Shown: in pieces, positions 25,480 through 32,835 of the stretch
How positions within the stretch are numbered: position 1 is the stretch's first letter
How the letters are laid out: the number at the start of each line of letters is the position of its first letter
DNA from: Ignavibacteria bacterium
GTDB lineage: Bacteria; Bacteroidota; Ignavibacteria; Ch128b
Length of the DNA: 33,176 nt
NCBI GenBank assembly: GCA_026415235.1
Contig: JAOAHM010000085.1
Coordinates: 1-33,176, forward strand
Direction: 5' to 3'
Program-made: the position numbers and the translations under genes
The notes under the pieces: generated by a model
The model's input: only the letters and a program-made list of their open reading frames with translations
Told to the model about the DNA's origin: nothing
Databases searched by the model: none

Positions 25480-26580
25480 ATGCTTACGAAAGATATACTA
25501 AAAAAAGTTATTGATGGCGAAAGAATATCTAATGAAGAATGTTTACAACTTCTCCAATACAATGATATACTCGAACTTGGTGAAGTTGCAAATGAAATTC
25601 GCTTCAGAAAAAATCCTGAAAACTATGTAACATTTGTTGTAGATACAAATCCAAACTACACAAATGTTTGTGAAATTGATTGTACCTTCTGTGCATTCTA
25701 TCGTCATAAAGATGAGCCCGATGCTTACACTTATTCGGTAGACGAGTTAATCAAAAAATTTAAAGACGCAGCTAAGAGAGGCGTTACTACTGTTCTTCTT
25801 CAAGGTGGTGTTAATCCAGATTTACCTTTTGAATATTATCTCGAACTTGTTGAAAGAACAAGAAAAGAAGTTCCAGAAATTCATCCTCACTTCTTCTCTA
25901 CTTCAGAGATTATTGGAATGAGTGAGGTGAGTGGACTTTCAATTAGAGAAGTTCTTATAAAATTAAAAGAAGCTGGTCTCAATACAATTCCAGGTGGTGG
26001 TGCAGAAATTTTAAGTGACCGTGTTAAAAGAAAAATAAGTAAGAAGAAAGGAACAAGTGCAGACTATCTAAATGTAATGCGTGAAGCTCATTTGCTTGGA
26101 TACAAAACAACCGCAACAATGATGTTTGGTCACATTGAAAGCGATGAAGATATTGTAATTCATCTCGAAAGTATTAGAAAACTTCAAGATGAAACTGGAG
26201 GATTTACTGCATTCATTCCATGGAGCTTCAAACCCGAAAACACTCCACTCGAAAAACACATCAAATCATTTGCTTCGCCATATCGCTATTTGCAAATCAT
26301 AGCAATCTCAAGAATTTATCTTGATAACTTCCCTCACATTCAAGCATCGTGGTTTAGTGAAGGTAAAAAGATTGGACAAGTTGCATTACACTTTGGTGCA
26401 GATGATTTTGGTGGAACACTTGAAGAAGAAAATGTTCATGCTGCAGCAAATTTCATAAACAAAAGCTCAACAGAAGAAGTAATTGATTTAATTCATGGTG
26501 CTGGTTTCGATGCTGCACAAAGAGATACGCTGTATAATATTTTGAAAGTGTATGCCCAAAATGCAATCAAGATTTTATGA
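25480..26580 (+). CDS. mqnC: Cyclic dehypoxanthinyl futalosine synthase
   Basis: Radical SAM enzyme of the futalosine menaquinone pathway that cyclises dehypoxanthine futalosine. The cluster motif is CEIDCTFCAFYRHKDEPDAY; TTVLLQGGVNPDLPFEYYLE, HFFSTSEIIGMSEVSGLSI, LNTIPGGGAEILSDRVKRKI, TATMMFGHIESDEDIVIHL and FTAFIPWSFKPENTPLEK follow, with GADDFGGTLEEENVHAAAN near the end. These features separate MqnC from MqnE (FCAFYR against FCDFAV). The 366-aa length is normal. It has the same orientation as mqnE-mqnA. Its last 14 bases overlap, convergently, the 3' end of the response regulator gene on the other strand. MqnB and MqnD homologues are not in the window. Confidence 0.95.
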   Translation: MLTKDILKKVIDGERISNEECLQLLQYNDILELGEVANEIRFRKNPENYVTFVVDTNPNYTNVCEIDCTFCAFYRHKDEPDAYTYSVDELIKKFKDAAKRGVTTVLLQGGVNPDLPFEYYLELVERTRKEVPEIHPHFFSTSEIIGMSEVSGLSIREVLIKLKEAGLNTIPGGGAEILSDRVKRKISKKKGTSADYLNVMREAHLLGYKTTATMMFGHIESDEDIVIHLESIRKLQDETGGFTAFIPWSFKPENTPLEKHIKSFASPYRYLQIIAISRIYLDNFPHIQASWFSEGKKIGQVALHFGADDFGGTLEEENVHAAANFINKSSTEEVIDLIHGAGFDAAQRDTLYNILKVYAQNAIKIL

Positions 26581-27613
26581 ACATTAGTAATTCAGATAAA
26601 TCTTTAATTCCTTTAGATTCATAATTAACCTTAGAAAGATAATCTTCTATTAAGCTTATTTCTAAATCTTTTTTCTCCTGTATTACATAAAGGGAAAAAA
26701 TGATAGCAGAAAATATAACATTAAATAAATCTGGTTGAAATGATTGATCTGGGTGAATTGATTTGTTTCTATAATTATTTAATTTGAAACCAAATCTAAC
26801 TAATTCAAGAGGGCTTTCAGCAATAATTATAGATAAAGAATTATTTTCTTGCCATACAAATTCTTTACTAGTTAAAATTAATTTTTCAGCTTGATATTTA
26901 TTTTTTTCAAAATCTCTTTTCAATTCCTCATCGCTTTTTGAATTTCTTAAAAAAGAAATTAAACAACTATGATAAAGATGTATAATTAATCTATAATAAA
27001 TATAACTTGATGTAATGTTTTTAAGGTTAAGCATTAAATTCAATATTATATTAATATTATCTAATATTTCCCATTGAATTTCAAAAGGTAATTTACTATT
27101 TGAAATTTTGCGTTTGATTTTCTTATTAAACTTAAATATATCAAATAGATAATATTCTTTTTCTAGTTCTTCCAAGATTTTTCTTATACCTATATCGAAC
27201 CAGTCCTGTAGTCCAGCGTCTTTTCTACTTTTGTCAAATGTATAAACTACCAATCCTTTTTTAACTAGTTCTTGATGTTCTTCTGATAAGTCTAAGGCCT
27301 TAAACTGTCCTGAATAAGTACATATTTTAGAAATGGGGCAAATTGAAAAAGCTTTTTTAATGATTTCAAAACCAGAATCTCTTCTGCCTCCTTTATGTGA
27401 TTGTTGCGTAAAATCAATATCAATAAATAGAATATGATAAAAATCGTTCTTTTCATTGGCCTCCGATAATTTACTAATAGCTTTTTCTGGAAATTCACAT
27501 TCAATTATATCAAATTCATATTCTGAATTTTCTTTTAACTTATAAAGTTCTTCTATCAAAATATCTCTTGCTTCGATGGTATCTTCTGCTATCAATACTT
27601 TAAATTTTTTCAT
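26567..27613 (-). CDS. Response regulator with putative HEPN ribonuclease output domain
   Basis: A 348-aa protein of two parts. Residues 3 to about 150 form a receiver domain: KVLIAEDTIEARDIL with acidic E10/D11, phospho-acceptor D65 in ILFIDIDF, T99/S101 in KICTYSGQ and K128 in VVYTFDKS. Residues about 155-325 are all-helical, with no DNA-binding motif, and contain NNYRNKSIHPDQSFQPDLFN, where R282-N-x3-H287 fits the R-N-x3-H active site of HEPN ribonucleases, followed by a long hydrophobic helix as in HEPN folds. I infer a phosphorylation-controlled HEPN RNase. The HEPN call rests on the motif and helical context only. The start overlaps the kinase gene by 14 bases, which pairs the two. The 3' end overlaps mqnC convergently. 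Confidence 0.7.
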   Translation of the reverse strand: MKKFKVLIAEDTIEARDILIEELYKLKENSEYEFDIIECEFPEKAISKLSEANEKNDFYHILFIDIDFTQQSHKGGRRDSGFEIIKKAFSICPISKICTYSGQFKALDLSEEHQELVKKGLVVYTFDKSRKDAGLQDWFDIGIRKILEELEKEYYLFDIFKFNKKIKRKISNSKLPFEIQWEILDNINIILNLMLNLKNITSSYIYYRLIIHLYHSCLISFLRNSKSDEELKRDFEKNKYQAEKLILTSKEFVWQENNSLSIIIAESPLELVRFGFKLNNYRNKSIHPDQSFQPDLFNVIFSAIIFSLYVIQEKKDLEISLIEDYLSKVNYESKGIKDLSELLMFIKS

Positions 27614-28526
27614 ACTTAATTAATTTTGGTACTTGTAATTTTATTATAGTTTGAGATTTATCACTATCAATTTCGAATTTACTCTCAATATGTAAGTTAT
27701 GACACCATTTTTTTACCAATCTTAATCCAACTTTAGATGATTTAGACATAGGTATTTCTTCTGTCAGATTTTCTTGATTTGAATTAAACCAATCAGTCTC
27801 GGTTTTAGAAATTATACGATTATTATAAATTGCTACTTTAATAAACATTTCATATTCTATAATTTCTATATGAATTTTGGGATCTTCTTCGTCAGTGTAT
27901 TGAAAAGCGTTTCTCAATAAATCTTTGCATATTAGTTCTAATGCTGTTTCAAGATTATCGTCAATTTCTATTTCACATATACCTTTTGTAAAAATGGGAA
28001 TATTTAGGTTTAGAAGTTTATTTTTATGCTCTCTAATAGATAATCTTAATGAATCTATACCTTCTTTAATTGTATAAATTTGTGCTTCTATTAAATTTTT
28101 TAGATTTACTTTATGTATTTCTTTGGCTTTTGGTAATCTTTCTTTATTCAAATCCCACATAATTAGATTGGTAATGTCTCTAATTCTTGTAATATTATGC
28201 TTAGCTTTTTTTATCAAATGAAAGTATTCAACGGTTTGAGGGATACTATTCAGATATGAGAGAGCTGCAAATACATCGGTATTAATTGAATGCGACATTT
28301 CATCAACAATCTTTTTCCAAGTATTTAATTGTGAATTTAGTTCTTTCTCCCTTAGAAGTGAATTGAGAGTTTTCTTTTGAAATTTAATTCTTTCTTTAAT
28401 TAATTCGTTGAATGTTTTTTCCCTATGTAATTCTTTTTCTTTTATTTCAGAAATTTCCTTTCTTAAATTTTCATTTTCATTTTTTAAGTTTTCAATTAAA
28501 TTCAATAACTCTTTAATTTCATCCAT
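27600..28526 (-). CDS. Soluble histidine kinase
   Basis: A 308-aa kinase without membrane segments. Residues 1 to about 70 are a charged coiled coil (IENLKNENENLRKEISEIKE). The H-box is IVDEMSHSINTDVFAAL with H79, an unusual form of the SHELRTPL pattern. The catalytic domain has an N-box (LICKDLLRNAFQYTDEE, N206) and a G2-like box (SKVGLRLVKKWCHNLH, GLRLV from 267). The DxGxG G1 motif is replaced by VAIYNNRIIS, so ATP binding may be atypical. With no sensor domain of its own it probably receives input through the coiled coil or from the 398-aa protein encoded 17 bases upstream. Its stop overlaps the receiver-HEPN gene, its likely phosphotransfer partner. Confidence 0.83.
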   Translation of the reverse strand: MDEIKELLNLIENLKNENENLRKEISEIKEKELHREKTFNELIKERIKFQKKTLNSLLREKELNSQLNTWKKIVDEMSHSINTDVFAALSYLNSIPQTVEYFHLIKKAKHNITRIRDITNLIMWDLNKERLPKAKEIHKVNLKNLIEAQIYTIKEGIDSLRLSIREHKNKLLNLNIPIFTKGICEIEIDDNLETALELICKDLLRNAFQYTDEEDPKIHIEIIEYEMFIKVAIYNNRIISKTETDWFNSNQENLTEEIPMSKSSKVGLRLVKKWCHNLHIESKFEIDSDKSQTIIKLQVPKLIKYEKI

Positions 28527-28543
28527 TTTAATTAAGTGTTTTT

Positions 28544-29740
28544 TTACTTACGAATTTTCTCTAAAAAATTTTCATATTTTTTCTCAAGTGTATAACTGAA
28601 TAAATTACCTGGGTTTTTAAAAACATTAAATATTGGAGAAAATTCATTTATTAAATTCAGATAGACTTGATAATCAATCATTGTTTTTTCTTCATAGAAC
28701 GAAATTTTTGTATTTTCTTTTAACCAGCTTAAAACTTCTATTTCTTTTGTTTTTTGTTCTTCAGTTAATATTGCCTTTAAATACTTTAGTAACTCGTTAC
28801 ACTTTCCTAAATCCATAAGAAATGGTTCATAGATTTCATCTGATAATGAACCACTAGTATGACCAATATAAATATATGGACGAGTTTGTACATATTCAGA
28901 AGCTTCTTTTAACGGAAATTCTTTTCCTGTAAAAATTACAGCATAAATTCCAGCATCATAATATAATTTTAATGCTTCATCCCAGGGAGTTAGGTTTTCT
29001 CTAAAATATTTCTTTAAGAACTCAATATCATCGGTTAAACTTATATAATTGTTTTCATCTATATGGAATCGCTCAGAATTTTCAATTAAAGCATTCTTTA
29101 TTAGTGATAAATCATCAATTTCTAAACCAAAATGTAATTTTAATAATAAGGGAATATTATCTAAATGCAGTTTATTACTATTTCTTACTAAACTTGCAAT
29201 ATGTTTAGCAATTATGTATGACTTATAATCTTCCTTATATAAGCAAAAATGAAGTTCGTTAGATTTTCTTACTTTATCAATTATAAAATGATTTTCTGTA
29301 ACTAAAATACGGAAAACTTTGTTAAGGAAATCTATGTCACAAAGTTCTAACATCCTGGGTTCTTTACTAAAGAATAAATTTTTAAATTGTTTTTGGATAA
29401 AATCTAAAGTTTTATCACTATAAGAGAACACATATACTTTTCTAGTAAGAAATACACAATTGAATATATCTACAATTGCTTTTTTAAATACATCTTGGCT
29501 GATTAGATAACTTTCTTTAATGTGTTCTAAATTAATTTTTGAATATGTTGGTTTCCTAATAATTTCATAAAAATTTAGTAATTCTATACCATAATCTTGA
29601 TAATCAAATTGTATAGGTAACTCTTCTTTTTCAAAAAAGAGATGACTTATTTTTTTTAACTTAACGGGTTTTCCTTCCTTATCAAGATAATTTTTAACAT
29701 CATTAATTTTTTGTTTTAAATTTAATTCTGATACAACCAT
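28544..29740 (-). CDS. Unrecognised 398-aa protein of the CARF/two-component cassette
   Basis: I do not recognise this family. The protein has no signal peptide or membrane helix and is rich in Lys, Ile, Leu and Asn. Residues about 8-65 look like a small helical, possibly winged-helix, segment (KINDVKNYLDKEGKPVKLKK). A region at about 100-160 alternates strand and helix (KVYVFSYSDKTLDFIQKQF, RILVTENHFIIDKVRK). About 250-300 holds TPWDEALKLYYDAGIYAVIF and RPYIYIGHTSGSLSDEIYEP, the most motif-like part, with Gly-His-Thr-Ser-Gly in a turn. The remainder is helical. A ribosome binding site AAAAGGA lies before the ATG. Its place between the CARF gene (86 bases upstream) and the kinase gene (17 bases downstream) suggests a sensor, adaptor or second effector. 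Confidence 0.75.
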   Translation of the reverse strand: MVVSELNLKQKINDVKNYLDKEGKPVKLKKISHLFFEKEELPIQFDYQDYGIELLNFYEIIRKPTYSKINLEHIKESYLISQDVFKKAIVDIFNCVFLTRKVYVFSYSDKTLDFIQKQFKNLFFSKEPRMLELCDIDFLNKVFRILVTENHFIIDKVRKSNELHFCLYKEDYKSYIIAKHIASLVRNSNKLHLDNIPLLLKLHFGLEIDDLSLIKNALIENSERFHIDENNYISLTDDIEFLKKYFRENLTPWDEALKLYYDAGIYAVIFTGKEFPLKEASEYVQTRPYIYIGHTSGSLSDEIYEPFLMDLGKCNELLKYLKAILTEEQKTKEIEVLSWLKENTKISFYEEKTMIDYQVYLNLINEFSPIFNVFKNPGNLFSYTLEKKYENFLEKIRK

Positions 29741-29826
29741 ATTTGAAATTCCTTTTATTATCTTCTTTCATTCAAAATTAACGAACTTTCTAAAGAATTT
29801 ATTTACTGAAATATTTCCGCAACTTT

Positions 29827-30810
29827 TCAATTTTCGATTTTTATCTTTTCTAAATCCAATAAAATTCCATAAAACATTGCACCTTTCTTGCCGTGACTAA
29901 CTATTTGATAATACCTTGAGATTTTGTCGTCATTAAGTAGAATTTTAATTTTTTTATTTAATCTTGAAATATTTGCTCTGAATGTAGTAGTTGATAAAGG
30001 CTGCTTATTATATATAATTTTTTTTAATACTAATCTGTGCAATTCAAGATCGGGAAAACTTTCTTCATGATATATATATATTTCATTGATTATTTCAAGC
30101 GGGACAAATAATCCTGACATTTTTACTTCACTAATACCTTGTAGTTTTTTTTCTACAAAGAATCTGTAATAGGAGAACTCAATTGGAGAAAATGGAACTT
30201 CATATTGTCCAATGTAAACTCTGCCTTTCTTAATCTGCAATATTAGTTCTGGTAATAATGATTTTTTAATATTGTTTAATTCATTTTCTAACCTTATTAT
30301 TTTTGGCAAAGTTGTGTTTAATTTAACTTCTTTAATATCACCACCATACTTTGGGTTACGAATATATATTAGTTTAAGTGGAAATTCTTTTGAAAAGTCA
30401 CCTGACTCACTCAATAGTATCCAACAAACTTGCATCGCTGGAGTGCCTGATGAAATTGAAGCGGTATATTCAATAAATTCATTTTTCGGTAAAGTATCAC
30501 AAAAAGTTTTGAGCTTTTCATATATTTCATTATGGTCTACAACATCGTTAATATTAAGTTCGAATAGTAATACTTTATTTGAAAGTTTCCTTTTTTTAAT
30601 TTCTTTAATTAAGTATAAGCCTATTCCTTTAAAATCAATCTCTGAACTTGAATTGTATAATAGAATAATCTCATCATATTTCATTTGTTTAAGTATTGTT
30701 AAGATAGCCCCATCTTCTTGACCCATCAATTTTCCAGCGTCATTTGTTCCAATAAAGGATAGCAAAATTTTTTTTATTTTTTTCATAAATTCATTGGAGT
30801 TTTTAATCAT
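29827..30810 (-). CDS. RtcR-type CARF domain protein with C-terminal winged helix
   Basis: The N-terminal half (about 10-165) is a Rossmann-like CARF domain of the kind found at the front of RtcR: ILLSFIGTNDAGKLMGQEDG, DEIILLYNSS, then the ligand-site motif EYTASISSGTPAMQVCWILL and LKLIYIRNPKYGG. CARF domains bind cyclic oligoadenylates or related RNA-end signals. Residues about 195-320 look like an OmpR-like winged helix (PFSPIEFSYYRFFVEKK, STTTFRANISRLNKKIKILL, YYQIVSHGKKGAMFYGILL), so it may be a ligand-controlled transcription factor of its own operon. It lacks the AAA+ domain of RtcR. M9 (30786) is an alternative start just before the domain. No cas gene or oligonucleotide cyclase is visible nearby. 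Confidence 0.8.
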   Translation of the reverse strand: MIKNSNEFMKKIKKILLSFIGTNDAGKLMGQEDGAILTILKQMKYDEIILLYNSSSEIDFKGIGLYLIKEIKKRKLSNKVLLFELNINDVVDHNEIYEKLKTFCDTLPKNEFIEYTASISSGTPAMQVCWILLSESGDFSKEFPLKLIYIRNPKYGGDIKEVKLNTTLPKIIRLENELNNIKKSLLPELILQIKKGRVYIGQYEVPFSPIEFSYYRFFVEKKLQGISEVKMSGLFVPLEIINEIYIYHEESFPDLELHRLVLKKIIYNKQPLSTTTFRANISRLNKKIKILLNDDKISRYYQIVSHGKKGAMFYGILLDLEKIKIEN

Positions 30811-30820
30811 TTAATAGTTA

Positions 30821-30850
30821 TTTATAAATTAAATTATAATAAAATGTCAA
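30821..30850 (-). promoter_or_regulatory. Sigma70-like promoter of the CARF cassette
   Basis: On the minus strand TTGACA (plus coordinates 30845-30850) is followed after 18 bases by TATAAA (30821-30826), just upstream of the CARF gene start. The whole divergent gap is only 49 bases, so the -35 box lies nine bases from the hemerythrin-like start codon. Confidence 0.55.
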
Positions 30851-30859
30851 TATTTTCCA

Positions 30860-31360
30860 ATGAAACGATTTGAACAATTATATTATCTTTCGTGGGATCA
30901 TCGCTCTGCTTTGATGGAAGCTTTTAACGTCTCAAAGTATGTTGATGAATTCGATAATCTTCAAACTCTTGAGAAAAGAAATTCTATCATTAATTTTTAT
31001 GAAAAAGATTTGCTTCTTCATTTCAGAGCTGAAGAAGAAATTCTTTTACCAAGAATGACTTTAAATTCTGAAGTGAACATCGAATTAATCAGAAAGACTC
31101 TTGATGATCATATACTCATCCATAGTTTAATTATTTTATTAAAAAAGGAAACCAACGATTTTCAGAAATTGAAATCTATCCTAAAAGAATTTGCAACGAA
31201 CTTAACAGCACACATCAGATTTGAAGAACGAGAGCTTTTTGAACATGCTCAATCTATTTTGAACAATAATGATTTTAACGAAATACAAAAAGAAATCACC
31301 GAACGATATGGAGATAAATATCTCTCACCTTCCTGCGATTTACCAGAAGAACTTGCATAG
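30860..31360 (+). CDS. Hemerythrin-like (HHE) protein
   Basis: A 166-aa four-helix HHE-domain protein. Putative di-iron ligands follow the hemerythrin pattern: H14 (SWDHRSAL), H54 and E58 (LHFRAEEEIL), H84 and H88 (LDDHILIHSLI), H118 and E122 (TAHIRFEERELF). Such proteins bind oxygen, sense NO or repair iron-sulfur clusters; the substrate here is not predictable. It lacks the N-terminal region of the RIC/YtfE proteins. A TATAAT at 30835-30840 could be its -10 box. It is divergent from the CARF gene, with a 49-base shared control region. pabB follows after 92 bases. Confidence 0.87.
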   Translation: MKRFEQLYYLSWDHRSALMEAFNVSKYVDEFDNLQTLEKRNSIINFYEKDLLLHFRAEEEILLPRMTLNSEVNIELIRKTLDDHILIHSLIILLKKETNDFQKLKSILKEFATNLTAHIRFEERELFEHAQSILNNNDFNEIQKEITERYGDKYLSPSCDLPEELA

Positions 31361-31452
31361 AAATTGACTTGAAGAACTTAAATTCTTTACTAACTTTTAA
31401 CAAAAATTTTTTTCATTGCAAAAGTAATTGTTCAGATTTTTAAATTGTCACT

Positions 31453-32835
31453 ATGAGCATCGTAAAATTTGAAGCATCTTTGAACATTTCACCTTTCGAA
31501 CTTTTCAGTCGAATTCATCCTGAAGAAGGTTGGATTTTTTTTGATACTTCTCTTCAAAATGTTCCTTACTCAAACTACTCAATAATTTGTATCAAACCGA
31601 AGATTATCGTTTCATTCGATGGAAATAAGTTCACTATAAGAGACCAACAAAAAGTTGAAAATGTAACTTCAACTGAACCATTAAAATTTCTAAGAGAATT
31701 ATTTCTAAAGCTCAAAAATGATTACACTTCGGAAGTTGTATCTAACACTTTCACATCTGGATTTGCTGGATATTTTTCCTATGACTTTGGAATGAAGATT
31801 GAAAAAGTTGGAAGTAAAAATCCTTCATCTACAAATCTACCAGAAATTTTTCTTGCGTTTTTTGAAAATGTTTTAGTCTTTAATCATTCAACAAAAAAGT
31901 ATGAAGTCTATTCATATAATTCACCAAAAGAGTTTTTGGATTTTATTTTCAGACGATTAGAAACTCCTAAAAAACCTTTGCAACAAAATTTTAAAATTGA
32001 ATTCAAATCAAATTTTTCTAAAGAGGAATATCTTAAGACAATCGAACGAGTGAAGAAGTATATTGAAGAAGGTGATGTGTATCAGATAAATTTATCTCAA
32101 CAATTTCAGTGTAATGTCAATCTTCATCCAATTGAAATATATTCACGACTTAGAGAGAGAAATCCCGCTCAGTTTTCAGCTTTGATTTGTGTTAATCAAA
32201 ACCAATGGATTTTAAGTTCTTCCCCTGAACTATTTATTGATTTGAAAGGGAAAAAAGTTATCACAAAACCAATCAAAGGAACGATTAGGCGAGGAAAAAA
32301 TTCAGACGAAGATGAAGAGCTAAAAAATCAATTACTAAATAGCGAAAAAGATTCAGCTGAATTGCTTATGATTGTTGATTTGGAAAGAAATGATTTTGGA
32401 AAAATTGCTCGTGCTGGTAGTGTTAAAGTTAATTCATTAAAGCGAGTTGAGACTTATGCAAGTGTTCACCATCTCGTCGCTGAAATTGAAAGTGAACTTA
32501 TGAATGATAAAGATATTTTTGATTTGATTGAAGCAATGTTTCCTGGTGGTTCAATAACAGGAGCACCAAAAAAAAGAGCAATGGAAATTATTGATGAACT
32601 CGAAAAAACAAAGCGTGGTGTTTACACTGGTTCAATTGGCTATATTGATTTGAATGGTAATTCGATGTTCAACATTGCAATTAGAACTTTGATTTATGAA
32701 AATGGAAAATTGTTTCTCAATCTTGGAGGAGGAATTGTTTACGATAGTAATCCAGAAAAAGAATTCGATGAGACATTGCAAAAAGGTAAAGCTATCTTTC
32801 AATCTTTATTAGGAGATATTCTTGAAACAGATTGA
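31453..32835 (+). CDS. pabB: Aminodeoxychorismate synthase component I
   Basis: Chorismate-utilising enzyme making 4-amino-4-deoxychorismate for folate. Conserved pieces are SGFAGYFSYDFGMKIE, IEEGDVYQINLSQQF, RNPAQFSALICVNQNQWILSSSPELF, PIKGTIRRG, ELLMIVDLERNDFGKIA, YASVHHLVAEIES, MFPGGSITGAPKKRAMEIID, YTGSIGYIDLNG and NLGGGIVYDS. The lysine in PIKGT (K275) marks PabB; anthranilate synthase TrpE has Ala there. It therefore adds ammonia or glutamine nitrogen at C4. The 460-aa length fits. The next gene, a class IV aminotransferase overlapping by 14 bases, is the expected lyase PabC. The glutamine amidotransferase subunit PabA is not in the window. The start codon has no strong ribosome binding site. 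Confidence 0.93.
   Translation: MSIVKFEASLNISPFELFSRIHPEEGWIFFDTSLQNVPYSNYSIICIKPKIIVSFDGNKFTIRDQQKVENVTSTEPLKFLRELFLKLKNDYTSEVVSNTFTSGFAGYFSYDFGMKIEKVGSKNPSSTNLPEIFLAFFENVLVFNHSTKKYEVYSYNSPKEFLDFIFRRLETPKKPLQQNFKIEFKSNFSKEEYLKTIERVKKYIEEGDVYQINLSQQFQCNVNLHPIEIYSRLRERNPAQFSALICVNQNQWILSSSPELFIDLKGKKVITKPIKGTIRRGKNSDEDEELKNQLLNSEKDSAELLMIVDLERNDFGKIARAGSVKVNSLKRVETYASVHHLVAEIESELMNDKDIFDLIEAMFPGGSITGAPKKRAMEIIDELEKTKRGVYTGSIGYIDLNGNSMFNIAIRTLIYENGKLFLNLGGGIVYDSNPEKEFDETLQKGKAIFQSLLGDILETD

Noticed and set aside
26567-27613. HEPN-MNT toxin-antitoxin pair
   Set aside because: No nucleotidyltransferase (GSxxxGxxxxxSDxD) gene is adjacent; the HEPN-like region is fused to a receiver domain and coupled to a kinase.
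30272-30721. 149-aa plus-strand ORF antisense to the CARF gene
   Set aside because: Shadow frame. The minus-strand frame carries clear CARF motifs, and this ORF has no recognisable family or ribosome binding site.
31453-32835. Anthranilate synthase component TrpE
   Set aside because: PIKGT (Lys) at the diagnostic site and a class IV aminotransferase downstream favour PabB.
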